Below are positions 27,590-37,600 of a stretch of DNA of 64,000 nt, one piece after another. Numbering within the stretch: position 1 is the first letter of the stretch; every line of letters starts with the position of its first letter. A program made the position numbers and the translations under genes. The DNA is from Phoronis australis (taxonomy: Eukaryota; Phoronida; Phoronidae): NCBI GenBank assembly GCA_002633005.1, contig NMRA01000295.1, forward strand, positions 147,124-211,123, read 5' to 3'. The notes below the pieces were generated by a model, which searched no databases, had not been told where the DNA came from, and was given only the letters and a program-made list of their open reading frames with translations.

Positions 27590-27826
27590 TAAGAATATAA
27601 ATAAGTAAATATAAAGTAATAGGCTACGTAGGGAATAAAATACCAATTATCACGCTCGTGACTGAAACACATTCCTTGCAGAAGTAACAAATTTGAACAT
27701 AAAATTCATAATAACCACAAATTTTACTCAAGATGTGTATACCTTCTCTTGATGTGCCTTATAGTGTCGCTCTCTCCACCTCCTCTCTAACAGCTTACTA
27801 CACGACGGGAAGCTCATCTTGGGCAT
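8239..27826 (-). CDS. CFAP97D/Hemingway-domain plus eight-repeat annexin fusion protein
   Basis: Nineteen coding exons join in phase: 27743-27826 (ATG), 25037-25117, 24599-24717, 23851-23959, 23245-23364, 21811-21870, 21526-21609, 20262-20325, 19757-19974, 19011-19086, 17269-17351, 16454-16703, 14847-15091, 13959-14465, 13018-13222, 12070-12218, 10610-10787, 8740-8852 and 8239-8364 (TAA). The sum is 2871 bp, about 956 residues, with GT-AG at every junction. Residues 1-171 carry a CFAP97D-like domain (ciliary/axonemal family), 172-219 a Ser-rich linker, about 225-505 four annexin repeats, about 512-630 a Lys/Ser-rich spacer and about 635-956 four more annexin repeats. Eight repeats in two tetrads is the annexin A6 layout. 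Annexins bind acidic phospholipid, usually through calcium; here most calcium loops are degenerate. A cilium or flagellum role is inferred from the N-terminal domain. I know of no annexin with this N-terminus. The fusion rests on phase-compatible splicing across 21-24 kb and needs a transcript to prove it. Confidence 0.82.
8960..10300 (-). repeat. Decayed block of a dispersed repeat (annexin-gene last-but-two intron)
   Basis: Several diverged copies of one unit follow each other. Recurring pieces are CACTAGATGGCGCAAAA or CACTAGGTGGCACATA, GCGTCATCTCACTAATAGAT, AAATTTTATGAAAATCCGTT and CCTTTGAAGATACAGAGGTA. The same pieces occur on the opposite strand in the blocks at 36236, 48420 and 50290. 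Units are roughly 200-370 bp. There is no open frame of length; the origin is unknown to me. Confidence 0.65.
13320..13815 (-). repeat. Diverged block of the same dispersed repeat
   Basis: This intron sequence repeats the themes of the 8960-10300 block: GACAGTAGTCAGATCCATTC, CAAATTTCATGAAAATCTAG, AGTAGTCAAATCTATCC and CAAATTTCATAAAACTTCCG. It is more decayed than the other blocks and lies between exons 14 and 15 of the annexin gene. Confidence 0.5.
13959..14465 (-). CDS. Exon 14: Lys/Ser-rich spacer joined to start of annexin repeat 5
   Basis: This 507-bp exon encodes 169 residues. The first ~115 are a basic, low-complexity spacer (KKKTSKKAETKTKKSEH and similar Gly/Ser/Lys-rich stretches). 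The last ~45 are the first helices of repeat 5 (DLQDIEQALKEWHIDGQALI then QQIKRKYMEKYKK). Annexin A6 also has an inter-tetrad linker, but a much shorter one; the long basic linker here could bind tubulin, nucleic acid or phospholipid, which is speculation. The exon has a clean acceptor (TTTCAG) and donor (GTGAGC). Confidence 0.8.
14847..20325 (-). CDS. Exons 8-13: first annexin tetrad (repeats 1-4)
   Basis: The exons are 20262-20325, 19757-19974, 19011-19086, 17269-17351, 16454-16703 and 14847-15091. Recognisable annexin elements are DAKLLFQGVKNLV and VKDKFRLLYDLDLEEELRTA (repeat 1), TLKTAIVQKDIIGIVEFVC and IRDTYRKKY (repeat 2), EAHTLYESGDGRW with FLKVLGEHN (repeat 3) and FHAEKLHNTM with LLLSRFEVDLQDVRKSYKKK (repeat 4). 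The helix pattern and repeat length fit annexins. None of the four keeps the type II calcium loop (GxGT); repeat 3 has RWTSDS where RWGTDE is usual. This tetrad is the more diverged of the two and probably does not bind calcium in the classical way. Confidence 0.8.
16735..17262. repeat. Diverged ~125-bp tandem repeat, about four copies
   Basis: Shared pieces recur in order: AAGACATTCTGCACATGAAA, TAAATCAGTCTTATA, ATAAATGAATGG and GAAACAGTCTCGTGTTTCAA. The last unit ends only a few bases before the donor side of the annexin exon at 17269, so the array fills nearly the whole intron between 16703 and 17269. Confidence 0.65.
17968..18682. repeat. 21-bp minisatellite, about 33 copies
   Basis: The unit is TAAATAGGCCAGAGGCTAGT plus G, with variants such as TAACTAGGCTAG and TACACCAGAG. 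It lies in the annexin-gene intron between 17351 and 19011. Central copies are nearly identical and edge copies more diverged, the usual pattern for an array growing in the middle. Confidence 0.9.
21526..21870 (-). CDS. Exons 6-7: Ser-rich linker with duplicated splice donor
   Basis: The two exons, 21811-21870 (20 codons) and 21526-21609 (28 codons), encode a low-complexity linker (SQRFGKSRLSTNSEEPSPSE, then a Ser/Thr/Asp- and Lys-rich stretch) between the CFAP97-like domain and the first annexin repeat. The sequence around the donor of the first exon is tandemly duplicated. A second GAG|GTAGGT lies exactly 21 bp downstream, so use of the distal donor (21790) would add seven residues (VGVLPSE) in frame. 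Confidence 0.65.
23245..27826 (-). CDS. Exons 1-5: CFAP97D/Hemingway-like domain
   Basis: The exons are 27743-27826, 25037-25117, 24599-24717, 23851-23959 and 23245-23364. The first exon starts MPKMSFPSCSKLLERRWRER (MPKM offers two Met choices; the first is used). The hallmarks of the CFAP97D family follow in order: LRLKKLQLEEEK, LLEKMSSILKRRGKVD, WNGYESRSLN, then a basic coiled-coil stretch (RLKELEQIAEQNAVIAKNLQ), KVRPKYSV and WEEDYKKK. Family members share the patterns K(V/L)DxWNxYxxxSLN, a run of charged residues with xENxxI, and (K/R)P.Y before an acidic WExD. The family is known from sperm-tail and axonemal proteins, including Drosophila hemingway and vertebrate CFAP97D1/2. The junctions keep this order and phase, which argues against chance. 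Whether this block is also expressed alone cannot be told. Confidence 0.8.
24378..24555. repeat. 18-bp minisatellite, about nine copies
   Basis: TTACCTTTGGGTCCCATG is repeated, ending 44 bp before the 3' end of the exon at 24599-24717. It creates open frames reading PLGPM- or YLWVPC-type repeats on the plus strand, which are products of the 18-bp period, not genes. Confidence 0.92.
25118..27742 (-). other. First intron of the CFAP97-annexin gene
   Basis: This 2.6-kb intron separates the first two coding exons. It contains an (AAT)n microsatellite at 27553-27589 and otherwise no exon-like open frame or recognisable element. Any 5' untranslated exon or promoter of the gene would be beyond 27826. 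Confidence 0.5.
27553..27589. repeat. (AAT)n microsatellite
   Basis: This is an uninterrupted AAT/ATA run of about 12 units in the first intron of the annexin fusion gene. Confidence 0.95.
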
Positions 27827-30800
27827 GGTAGTAGACTCACATGACACCAACTACAGTATACCACAGACTGAGTCACTTCAATTAGATGAAAAGCTCATTA
27901 GGAATACCAAAACTGACGACACGTTGGAGATAAAATCAGTGACTATATTCCATATTTCGGTTGGCACCAAGGCTTCAGCGCACAGTAATATATGTTCTGC
28001 GTACAAGTGTGTTTGACATTTAAATTTTGGTATTCCACTAATGTTCCCACGACACATTACAGTTCTGGATCAATTTAAGGTGTAAATATGATGTTGACAT
28101 GGTAAAAGAATCGAATACCGCAACACCACATGTTTTAGGGATTGATCCAGGCTCGCTAACGACTCTTGAGCTAAATTCCAAAGCTTATAAAAGACAGACA
28201 TTCACAGTGTCACATACCAAATGAGGCAAGTGACAAAACTACATTGTAGTATTGAATTTCACTTTACCCTCCAGCCACAATTTATGTTGACGTTTAGCAC
28301 GTACAATACATGCAAGTATTGTTGGCTTACAGCGTCCATCAGTAGTGAAAGCTTCACCACCACCAGACAGCTTCAACGCGTGATGGTAAAACGCATTACA
28401 CAATTTTGTCAGTTGAGAATATTGGCCAAAAGTTTTCACCAGTAGACTTACATTGTGGTATACTTACTTAGACACAAGCTGGTAGGCTTCTAAACGGGAA
28501 AGTCCAAATGTGTTTCTTACATTGCCTGACCGTACAAAGTAACAAAATAATACAATCGAGCCTTTCAACTCACCATACAAGGTTAAAATCTTCAAAAAGT
28601 TCAAGCGTGATAACCCATTGCAACCTTTTACTCCACTCTATTATGAATAGACGACGACATACAAGTTGGCCAACAGAAAAGAAATCACAACACACACACT
28701 ATATAATGTAAACCTGTATACTGCAACAACAATAGCAACGGCGAGCGGAATGCGTTCAACTCGGTCTGACGGTTGTTTCCCTAACGACGACCGAGTATTC
28801 TTGCCGGTCAACAAGGTAAATTGATATGCTAATACGCATCATGTAAGCTCTATACAAACACCAACCTTCCTGGGACACAGTGCGCGAGGCCTGCTTGAGT
28901 TGGTGTTGAGACGGGTAGCAAATTATTAGGACTGGAAACTTTGGCCGTTTTACTTTCTTAACATCATGGTTTTTCAATCATAAGCAAGCATTTCTGTTAA
29001 TCAATAATACATTAAGAAGGCCAACAGAAATGCCAAAGGTCGTGATGGGCTATAGAACGACCGGATTTTTCATAAAATTTGATGGGGAACTCACAATTCA
29101 CCAGGTTACCATTATATAGTGCCCAAACAAAATAGGTTAGTGCGGTAGAATTAGCGTTTTCTGCAATATAATTATGAGCTACCTTGAAGACGAACTGCAA
29201 TTTTAATTGTTGGTCTGTAATGATTGTGCAGACCTCCGTCAGGTATGAAAATTTTGATAAGCATAACCCTGTCCCATACTTCATCAAGCGAAGACTCCTG
29301 ATGCAAACATTGTTACGTTCGTACATTTAGCCACAGTGCATATAGAAAATTTGTTTAATTTCATGTTTTGAATTTAACCGTGCTTGTAGATGGCCTCGAA
29401 TGCAATAAAATATCGTAGGAGACTTGTGACACAACGGTCCCACACGTATGCATGCCTATCAGTATTTCAGGGCCGTGATCCGCAAATGAAGGACAACCGC
29501 GAGAAAAGTAGTGATGTCGTGTACTTTGCTTGTAATACATGGTGGTATCGGGGGAAGACTTACGTCAGCTTAGCTTTTAGGTCATCATCTCTCACAAAAA
29601 TACTCAACTATATACAAAACTCTCACAAAAAATTATCCACTGCCCGACGAACCTTGATTAACTGCATGACGTCAAAAAAGCATTGTTCCGCAAAAGCAAT
29701 TAATCGACAGTAACATCACGGTGATGTGCTACGGTGTGATGTCATTGTTGGTATCCAACTTTTATGCAACCGGTCTGTGATGATTTGTGATCCAGCCAGC
29801 AATGCCGAAAGATTTGTAAGGGGCCCTACGATACCGAGTTAATTAATATGGAAGAACAAACACAAAAAACAGAAAGAACGCAACAATTGGTGCTAATTTC
29901 GCGGAGGAGGTATTCAGGGTTGAGTAGCCTAATTGGAACAGGTCAATCATTTTCTTCGCAATCAGTACCAGATTATTTATTTTAAGCTAAATGACAGGGA
30001 ACCCGCCCAAAGCACAGAAGCGCCATGGAAGTTGTGTGTCGACCGGGCGACCGGTTGGGATGGGAGAAAATTGCGGCTACCTGGCAGCGTGGTAACTAGG
30101 CCTAAAGCCCAGTTTATAAGTAGCACTTTTATACCTGTATTTATCTTTTATTTATTGTGAATTTAGTAATTATTTTTTATTTAATTGTGTTTTCTTGTAC
30201 TTTTAGTATCTTTTATGTATTGAAATTTATTTTTTTTATTATTTATTTTGTTTCATCACTCCTTCTATCTTAGTTTCATATTCATCATTGATCATTTAAA
30301 TTTTGTCTTCCATTTTTGTAGGTCTTTTGTGTATCTTACTGTCTTTGTATGTTTTGAACGAGGGGCCCCATGGAGAGCAGTGAAAACTGAAGGAGTTACC
30401 CTATCACAATGAACAATAAATAAATAAATGAGTCAATAAGCATTACTTGTGGAACTATCTGGCAAAAGACAAGTATCACGGCCCTATTAAGAGCGATTGA
30501 TGGAATGGTGGCAAAACACATTTAAATAATGAATTTTTTTTAAGACGAAGGGTGGTTTGAAAATTGTCAAATGACAGATGCCCTTCTAGGCCTACTCATT
30601 TTGCCAAGCATTCTTCGAACGTATTACAAACGAATAGGACAATCCATCCGTCAGGTTAGAGCCAAGTCGTAATGAATGCATACAGGATTTGGTAACCACA
30701 CTGTTTGTAGCCTGTCAAAGTTACGAAAGCAAGTGTTTTCGTGTTCTCAGTGCATACGTCAAACTTAGCACAGTCACTGGCGATTACTTAGTAGGTCATG

Positions 30801-31130
30801 CTGCGCAAAATTTCCACAAGGCCATAACTTGGAAAGATAAATTTGATATTTCCCCATTGCGTCGGTCTAGTAGTGGTGTCGATGAAAGTCGCATATCAAT
30901 GATCGCGTCCGAAATATTGTTCACGGTTTTTTTTCAACGACATGTATCAAGTATTCAAGTATTCGATCTATGCAGTGTAATTAGCTGCAGCTACAGAGCA
31001 ACAGTAGCAGTCACGACAGAAGCAGGAATAGGAGCAGAAACATTTCAATAAGATACCATACGTGACAACAAAAGATTTTTGGATGTTTAGATGAGATTTC
31101 AGAAATAATTTCGTAATGGCACTTTGACAG
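27827..31130. other. Intergenic region 5' of the annexin fusion gene
   Basis: This spacer lies between divergent genes. Short open frames occur on both strands (for example 29012-29326 minus and 30689-31051 plus) but show no family resemblance, splice structure or low-complexity signature. At 30360-30430 there is a short tail-like stretch ending in (AATA)n, AATAAATAAATAAATGAG, which could be the 3' end of an old retroelement; the rest of it is not recognisable. The promoter of the minus-strand gene should lie near 27830-28500, but no clear element stands out. Confidence 0.4.
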
Positions 31131-31139
31131 AGTGGTCTT

Positions 31140-31340
31140 GCTTTTACACCCGTGCGTGAACAGAACCGCGTTCACATGCGCCGGGTGTATGTCTGCATGT
31201 GTGTAAATTTACACTTGCACGACCTCTGGAGGTGATGTAATTAACCCCCCCCCCCGATTTTGTAGCTTCACACCCGGTGTACTTGCGTTTATACGGCTAA
31301 AACACAAACCGTACGTAAATATACACTCGGGTGTAAACAC
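31140..31340. mobile_element. Possible small MITE with TTTACACCCG / CGGGTGTAAA ends
   Basis: A 10-bp inverted pair (TTTACACCCG at 31144 and CGGGTGTAAA at 31328) brackets about 190 bp of relatively G+C-rich sequence with a C run. The inverted repeat is short and I see no clear target duplication, so the call is tentative. Confidence 0.3.
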
Positions 31341-31954
31341 CATCGTATAAACGGAGCTTATGACGACTGGGGGAGCTCAAAATGCTCGAGAACAAAACAT
31401 TTTATGAAGCTCAGTGCCTCGCGAAGCCTTAATCCGACACTGCTTATAGCGGTTAGTGTGCAGGAAACTTTGAGAAAGTAACGTAAAGGTTTATCGGAGA
31501 AATGTTATGTTTCTCTCAAGATGGTTAATGTACGGGTACCACTACTATGTCAAAAGGTTTCTACAGAGTTCAAATTACAACAAAAGACAGGCTTTCAGTG
31601 AAATCTCAGTGCTTAACGGTGGGACTGTCTTGTACCTTTCTGCTCGTCTTATATGTCAAATGAAATTGAGCACTGATCTCAAACGTCAACAACTGACAAA
31701 CTACCACTTTCATGGACATTTACAGCCACATTTTTTAATACTGGGGGGGGGGGGTCATCTTGTCAAACAAGTCTCAACTGTAGTGTTTAATTTTGTTCTC
31801 TTTGCGCTGTCCATCCCTAAATTATTCATTACATAAGCTATTTTAGAAAGTACGACAGTTTTGGCTACACCAATTCTATCTAGCATAGAAATACTGCGGC
31901 TTTTCCAGACATGGAAAGACTTAATTTTAAGTTGTTTATAATCAATGTTTAGTC

Positions 31955-32178
31955 ACGATAGCGGTGGTCAGTTATCTAGAGACTACAGTTCATCATCATA
32001 TAGCGGTGGTCAGTTACTTTATCTAGAGACTGTAGTCCATCACCATCTAGCGGTGGTCAGTTATCTAGAGACTACAGTTCATCATCATATAGCGGTGGTC
32101 AGTTACCTAGAGACTGTAGTCCATCACCATCTAGCGGTGGGCAGTTATCTAGAGACTACAGTTCATCATCATCTTTAG
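31955..32178 (+). repeat. ~42-bp minisatellite, about five copies
   Basis: The unit TAGCGGTGGTCAGTTATCTA followed by GAGACTACAGTTCATCATCA repeats, alternating between two variants (ACTACAGTTCATCATCAT and ACTGTAGTCCATCACCAT), so the higher-order period is two units. The unit length is a multiple of three, which produces a spurious repeat-bearing open frame. Confidence 0.85.
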
Positions 32179-32319
32179 ACTTGGCCAGAAGATTCTATCC
32201 CCTTGTCTCTGTAACGCAGTAATTCCAACTGTATCAGTCCAAACGCTTCCTCACGTAAAGGCTTTTTGACATCATGCCAGAAACATTTATAGAACCCCAT
32301 AAAGCATTACCTGATAGAA

Positions 32320-32420
32320 GTCATAAGTTAACCTGTCATTTCCTGGAGAATTGTTGTTCTAACAAACTGTCGTAAGTTAACCTGTAATTTCCTGGAGAAT
32401 TGGTGTTCTAACAAACTTTT
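32320..32420 (+). repeat. ~50-bp tandem duplication, two copies
   Basis: GTAAGTTAACCTGT, TTTCCTGGAGAATTG and TGTTCTAACAAACT occur twice in the same order with few changes. Confidence 0.8.
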
Positions 32421-33304
32421 AAAACCTCAGAAAATTCATCCATGTTTTAGAGGTCATTATCAACTGACCATCATTATTTTTAAGGACACTTGTACATTTT
32501 TATAATTTCTAGTCTGCAACGAAGCAATAACATTGAGCTACTTTTCCCATCTTCGATTAAACGAGCCATGTTTGTAATCATAACATGTTTATGAATTCTC
32601 TATTTTTTAATAATTCCAGATCAGGTTTTGCTTTATCAAAATTCTGAACAGTTCCTTCACCAACCCTCATTAAATTCTCCTGTTAAGGTCGTGTAGGACC
32701 CTAGACAAATGTCCAGTTTTGGTCAACTTCGTAACATCGTGTCCCATTTACACACCCTTTCACCACAAACCTAATAGGAATTGTTTTTATAAAGTTCCAT
32801 TTTTTCCTGAGGGCCTATCAAAAATATGACTTGCATGCTTTTCATGAAAAATGTTTCATGGTGCATAACACGAAAGCAACACGATAAAAAGTTAGAAAAT
32901 TGTAAGAACGTTTTTGATATTTCAACCTGAACATTTACATAGTGCGAAATTTGACCATGTTACTGATCCTGATGTTTTGCTATGAATGTTGCACCTTTCT
33001 TATCGTCACGTGACTTATTAGTGATAGATTGATATAACGTCAAAAATCAAAGTCTGATGAATTTCTAATTTTAGAAAGTAATACTTTTGCTGAGTTAAAG
33101 TCGATAGTTTTACTAAATATTTGGCTATATGTGCAGGCTTGTCTATAAGGTGCTGCATAACTTTAAGTTATTTATACGTACAATCAACACTTTTACTGAA
33201 TTGTTCCACTGGTGTTGTCAAACTGGATACTGTACCAAGAAGATATGGTGTATGGAACATTTTAACTGTAGTCTTTTCCATGCGCGCACCCAGGGGGGGG
33301 GGGG

Positions 33305-33388
33305 NNNNNNNNNNNNNNNNNNNNNNNNNNNNNNNNNNNNNNNNNNNNNNNNNNNNNNNNNNNNNNNNNNNNNNNNNNNNNNNNNNNN
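33305..33388. other. Assembly gap (84 N) between a G run and a C run
   Basis: The known sequence stops in a run of more than ten G and resumes in a run of C. Open frames that cross the gap are artefacts. Nearby homopolymers (C run near 31246, G run near 31743, C run near 33645) show that such runs are common here. Confidence 0.98.
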
Positions 33389-33613
33389 CCCCCCATATTG
33401 AAGGCTGGATGTGCGCATGTTTTCGTATTGAAGAATACAAAAATTCAAATTGGGAAATAGTTAAAATAAAAATACGAGAACATACCATGAGGTACTCAAA
33501 GACGATCTTCCATTTTTTTAACCAGTTATCCAGTAGGCAATTTTACTTTGTAATCTGTAGGAACTAGTATGTCACGTATGCCCTTTAGCCAGAATTTTAA
33601 TGTCATGTGCAAT

Positions 33614-33936
33614 ATAGGTGGATTTATAGGGCCCAGGGGGCCAGCTCCCCCCCCCCCCTCGTTGGCTGCCGCAAGCAAAAGGAAACAACAACAGCGCGAA
33701 GTGTGAGGAAATATGGAGTTCAGCAGCTAGGGACCGGTAGCCGGATGTGGGGTGGGGCGGAATCGTGTTCCCGCCGTTTTTTTTTTTTTAGTCAAACAAT
33801 AGAGTTTCGGAACAGAAGGTCCACATCCCCGGTCCACACTATCGGGCCGCCTGTGCAGATACAATAGCGCTTTGTCCAATTCCCTGAGACAACATGTTGC
33901 CCCTCCCCCCTTATGGTATCCTAGATCCGCCACTGC
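33614..33936. mobile_element. Possible degenerate MITE with GTGGATTTAtAGGG / TAGATCCGCCACTG ends
   Basis: The left end AGGTGGATTTATAGGG and the reverse complement of the right end (CAGTGGCGGATCTAGGATA) are similar, and the interior holds long C and T runs. This resembles non-autonomous DNA elements with CAGTGGCGGATC-type termini, but the left end is eroded and no target duplication is clear. Confidence 0.35.
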
Positions 33937-34189
33937 GTCACGCGTGAGATTAGAATTCTGGCTCAAGAAAACACGACAGTCTCTCTATCTTTTACATCTC
34001 TTGTTCCTTGTTTGTCATTTTTTCCTAACGGACAACTGAAAGCACACAAATATTATTTACATATCTTTGGAGGTGTCCAAAAGCATGTTGGCTCTATAAA
34101 AATGACATAGGTTGAGACCGTATGAAATTAGACAATGTAGAATCATGCAAAACACTTTAAAATCCGGATTATTTATTAAAAACCCACTA

Positions 34190-34230
34190 GCTTTCGAGCT
34201 TTCATAGATGGGTGTGACTCTTCACTCAGG
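34190..34230 (-). ncRNA. Degenerate hammerhead-like motif (element remnant)
   Basis: On the minus strand the stretch reads CTGAGTGAAGAGTCACACCC, then CATCTATGAAAG and CTCGAAAGC. It resembles a hammerhead core (CUGAUGA ... stem II ... CGAAA), with CTGAGTGA in place of CUGAUGA and a damaged stem II. The intact-core copy at 43515-43549 belongs to a Penelope-like element, so this is probably a decayed piece of a related element. It is not expected to cleave. Confidence 0.3.
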
Positions 34231-34324
34231 TATACTAACCACTTGCCTGACGAACACCCACTCAACTGAGTAGCCCTACAATACATTGGTTTTGCTAATA
34301 GGCTAACCTTGACCTTCCACGACA

Positions 34325-34334
34325 TTTTCCCGCC
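34325..34334 (+). promoter_or_regulatory. E2F-type site in the UBR7 upstream region
   Basis: TTTTCCCGCC, matching the E2F consensus TTTSSCGC, sits 234 bp upstream of the UBR7 start codon and is followed by GTTTGGAATTTGGCG. The site is short and its use is inferred from position only. Confidence 0.3.
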
Positions 34335-34567
34335 GTTTGGAATTTGGCGAGCATGATGATTCTTTGTAGCATAAGTTTAAAAGTTTATAAGTAGTAAAGT
34401 TTACAAAATCTCATTATTATAATTTAATAATAGTAAATAAGCATAGAAAATATATAGTTTGTTGTTTAAAAGGTTTATTTTCTACTTCTAACTTTTTCTT
34501 TTTGAATTAGCTTTTACTGTAGAGTTATCAATTTGCAACAAGCTCGATATCAGAAAGCAGAAGAAAA

Positions 34568-34699
34568 ATGTCGCACAACACCGAAGACGAAGAAAATGCT
34601 GTGTCTATGGTAGATGTATTGGAGGAAGAGAAACAGTTAGAGGCAGATGCAAATGCTGTATTGGCCGGCAGTGATGCGAAAAACTGCACGTACCCCTTG
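34568..34699 (+). CDS. UBR7: UBR7 exon 1 (start codon and N-terminal motif)
   Basis: ATG at 34568 gives MSHNTEDEENAVSMVDVLEE, and the exon ends NCTYPL before the donor GTATGT. The VDVLEE motif and the GSDAKNCTY segment occupy the same place as in vertebrate UBR7, which supports this start. In the next exon the reading resumes with GYIPRQAVYAC. Confidence 0.92.
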
Positions 34700-37600
34700 G
34701 TATGTTTTAAATACGTTGCATCTACAGAGGAAATCGGAAGGTTTTCTTTGTCGAGGTTTGTTGTGAAGTGGCTGTCCAGTCCAAGGGCCAGGTACACAAA
34801 TCGTCACCTTTTCAATGTTTCCACCTTATTTTGTACTTCCATATAATTTCTGTAGTATTTCTGCAAAAGCTTACCCAATGTAAACATATTTTGTCTTTTA
34901 AATGGTGTCACCCTAGGAAAAAAAAACGATTAAGAGGGTAACATTTTATAAGCGACAGTGATCGGCACTGCTCGGATAGCGGTCTAAATTGGGGACTGCT
35001 GTATCCGACGAGTGCCCAAAAACAAATACAACAAGTTTAAAAACATATACATAGGGGACATCACTTTAGAGATCGGTTAAACCGGCTAAGGCCGGTAGGG
35101 GTAATTGTTTATAATAAAGCGACATGACGCATATGATTTTGGTATCGTTCCATTCCTCGCATCGTTATCATCATTCCAAAAATACACAAAAATTTCTCTT
35201 ATCCCATTCCCTTAGCATTTTATCATCAAATTTCTGCTCGCACTATTTCCCGGTCAGCGTCAGTGATATCGCGAAATGTTGGATGGATGAATCGTCATCT
35301 GGCGACCAAAATTTGAACTAATCTACTGACACCCATGTTCTGCAGAGCGCATCTAGCTTCACTCTTCATTAGTTCAAATTGACTGAGGTCAATGTCGTCA
35401 TATTGTAAACAATTACCTGGCTAGATCGTTCACGTGAATTTCAAGGACCTGAACTAATATTATCTGTCCCTTATGCCTCCTGCATTTTAGTAATAAGGGA
35501 ATGGTCATTGAAACGATGGAGAACATCTTGGACTAGTAGTAGTAATAATAATCTTTATTTAAAAGTTGGTGAGATTTAACAATGAAACGTTAGCACAAGT
35601 GCTATTATCCGAAAAATTTAAAATCTACAAAATGAAGATACAGAACTAAAATACTAGCTAATTCTACAGTACGGAGAATATACAGAACATAAATATAAAT
35701 ACAAAGTACACATACATGTTACGGAGCATGTAGGCATCCATATCAGTTTTCACAAGAGCAGATATCGGAGAAAATATCATGAGCAAGAGTGGCAAATTCC
35801 TTTAAGGCAGTACATTGTCTCATTACTGATGGCAATGAGTTCCACAGCAAAGTACCTTTATGGGAGATTGAGTTACATCCGTAAGTCATCGTATCAAAGC
35901 GTTTCACATAGAGACAGTTCTCACCTCTGAGACCGTATCCAGACTCTCGAAATTCAAGCTTTCCTGACAAAGGACAGAGTCCAATAATATGAACATTTTT
36001 GAATACTTCAATAGATAAACATTTCATCCGCCAACTAGTTAGAGAGCAGCTACTAGCCTTATCTAAGAGTTGTGAGTAGCTGGACTCGCTGTCATTGAAC
36101 ACAAATTTTAAAGCACGGTGTTGTATCTTTTCCATTTTCCTACTTTTCTGTATTCCACATAGGTGCCAAATGAGGGGGCAGTGATTAAAATAGGATCTTA
36201 TAAATGCATAATGCATATTTTTGTTTCACAGATGGGACGGCATGAGTGAACTTTCGGATGGATTCAAGTACCGGTATACCTCCCAGTGGCAATTTTAGTT
36301 TTTTACGTTTACCTCTGTATCTTCAAAGGTCCTTAACGGGTTTTTATAAAATTTTGGAAATAGGTATCGATTAGTGAGATGACACTACCTTTATGTTTTC
36401 GGATGGATTTGCGGTATTTTGCGCCACCTAGCAGGGATATACCTAGGCCTCAAAACCCGGCTTGCCGGGCAGCAGCCCGAAAATCAAATGCTCAGCCCAA
36501 AGTTAAGTTGCCCACTTCGTCACGGTCACAACAGATAAACTCCCAAATTCAGGAACCGCCAGAAAGACGACAAAATTAACCATGTCCAAAATTCTGTAAT
36601 TAATGTGGTACGAAACAAGCTACGTATGTTTCAATATGCCTTTTACACTCTTTACATGTCACCAGTCAGAAACATTACCGAATTTGGTACCACGATTAAA
36701 AAAACTCCAAACATTCATGTTAGCAGGTTGAGTTAAATCACCCTTGGAGGGACGGAATAAATTTTGCAGCTGCGTAGATCTGTCACGATAATCGCTATCG
36801 ATTGTTCCACTCACGGCAAACTAAAACTCCTGATAAAACATTTCAAAATAGCAATGTTTTTACTAATTCTTAAATGGTCAACCTACCAAACTGTGTTGGA
36901 AAAAACATTTTTCATGTACCGGTAAGATATCCCTGATAGTATCTCACTGCGGAACTGATCGTTCCTGGTGTTAGCACGCTATATTCCAGCAGACGATATG
37001 ACTTGGAAATGTCGTCAAGTATGAGCCCGTTGATAATATTGTTCAGAATTGACGACATTGACTTGCACACATGATTTTGGTAGTGTCGATTCAACTGTTC
37101 CTCAGAAAAGGTTATTGAATGCCAATCTTATTGAGGGTAAATGTGAGCGACATGTTAATTCTCACCAGCAGATGGTGCTGTTTCTGTTGATGCTTTGATG
37201 GGACATCAGGAATTGAATGTTCAAAAACTAGTCAGAGATGCACATAATAATTAGAGTACTATACCATTACATACAATATTTACTAAATGGGACTAGTGGT
37301 ATGTAAACAATTCATACAGTTTTTACCCAAAATACTTCGAGTTAGTTTGACAGCCCTTTAAGGCAGTTTCAGTCGTCAATGAGGAATGAAAAGTTTTGGT
37401 GTTAGTGTGTTAAACAGGCTTAGTCTGGTTTGGTCATTAATAATATGTGACTCTACTAACTCAGTTAACTTGTGAATCTGTTCCGTCTGGTGTTAGTGAT
37501 ACAGTTCCTTTCTCCAGGGCTACATCCCCCGCCAGGCTGTCTATGCCTGTGCCAGCTGCGTGTTACCCATGATGGAACCAGCAGGTGTCTGTCTAGCATG

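Noticed and set aside
29012-31051. Open frames of 100-120 residues in the intergenic region
   Set aside because: No recognisable motif, no consistent splice sites, and length within chance expectation for this composition.
31945-32178. Repeat-bearing open frame on the plus strand
   Set aside because: It follows a ~42-bp tandem repeat and lacks any protein-like feature.
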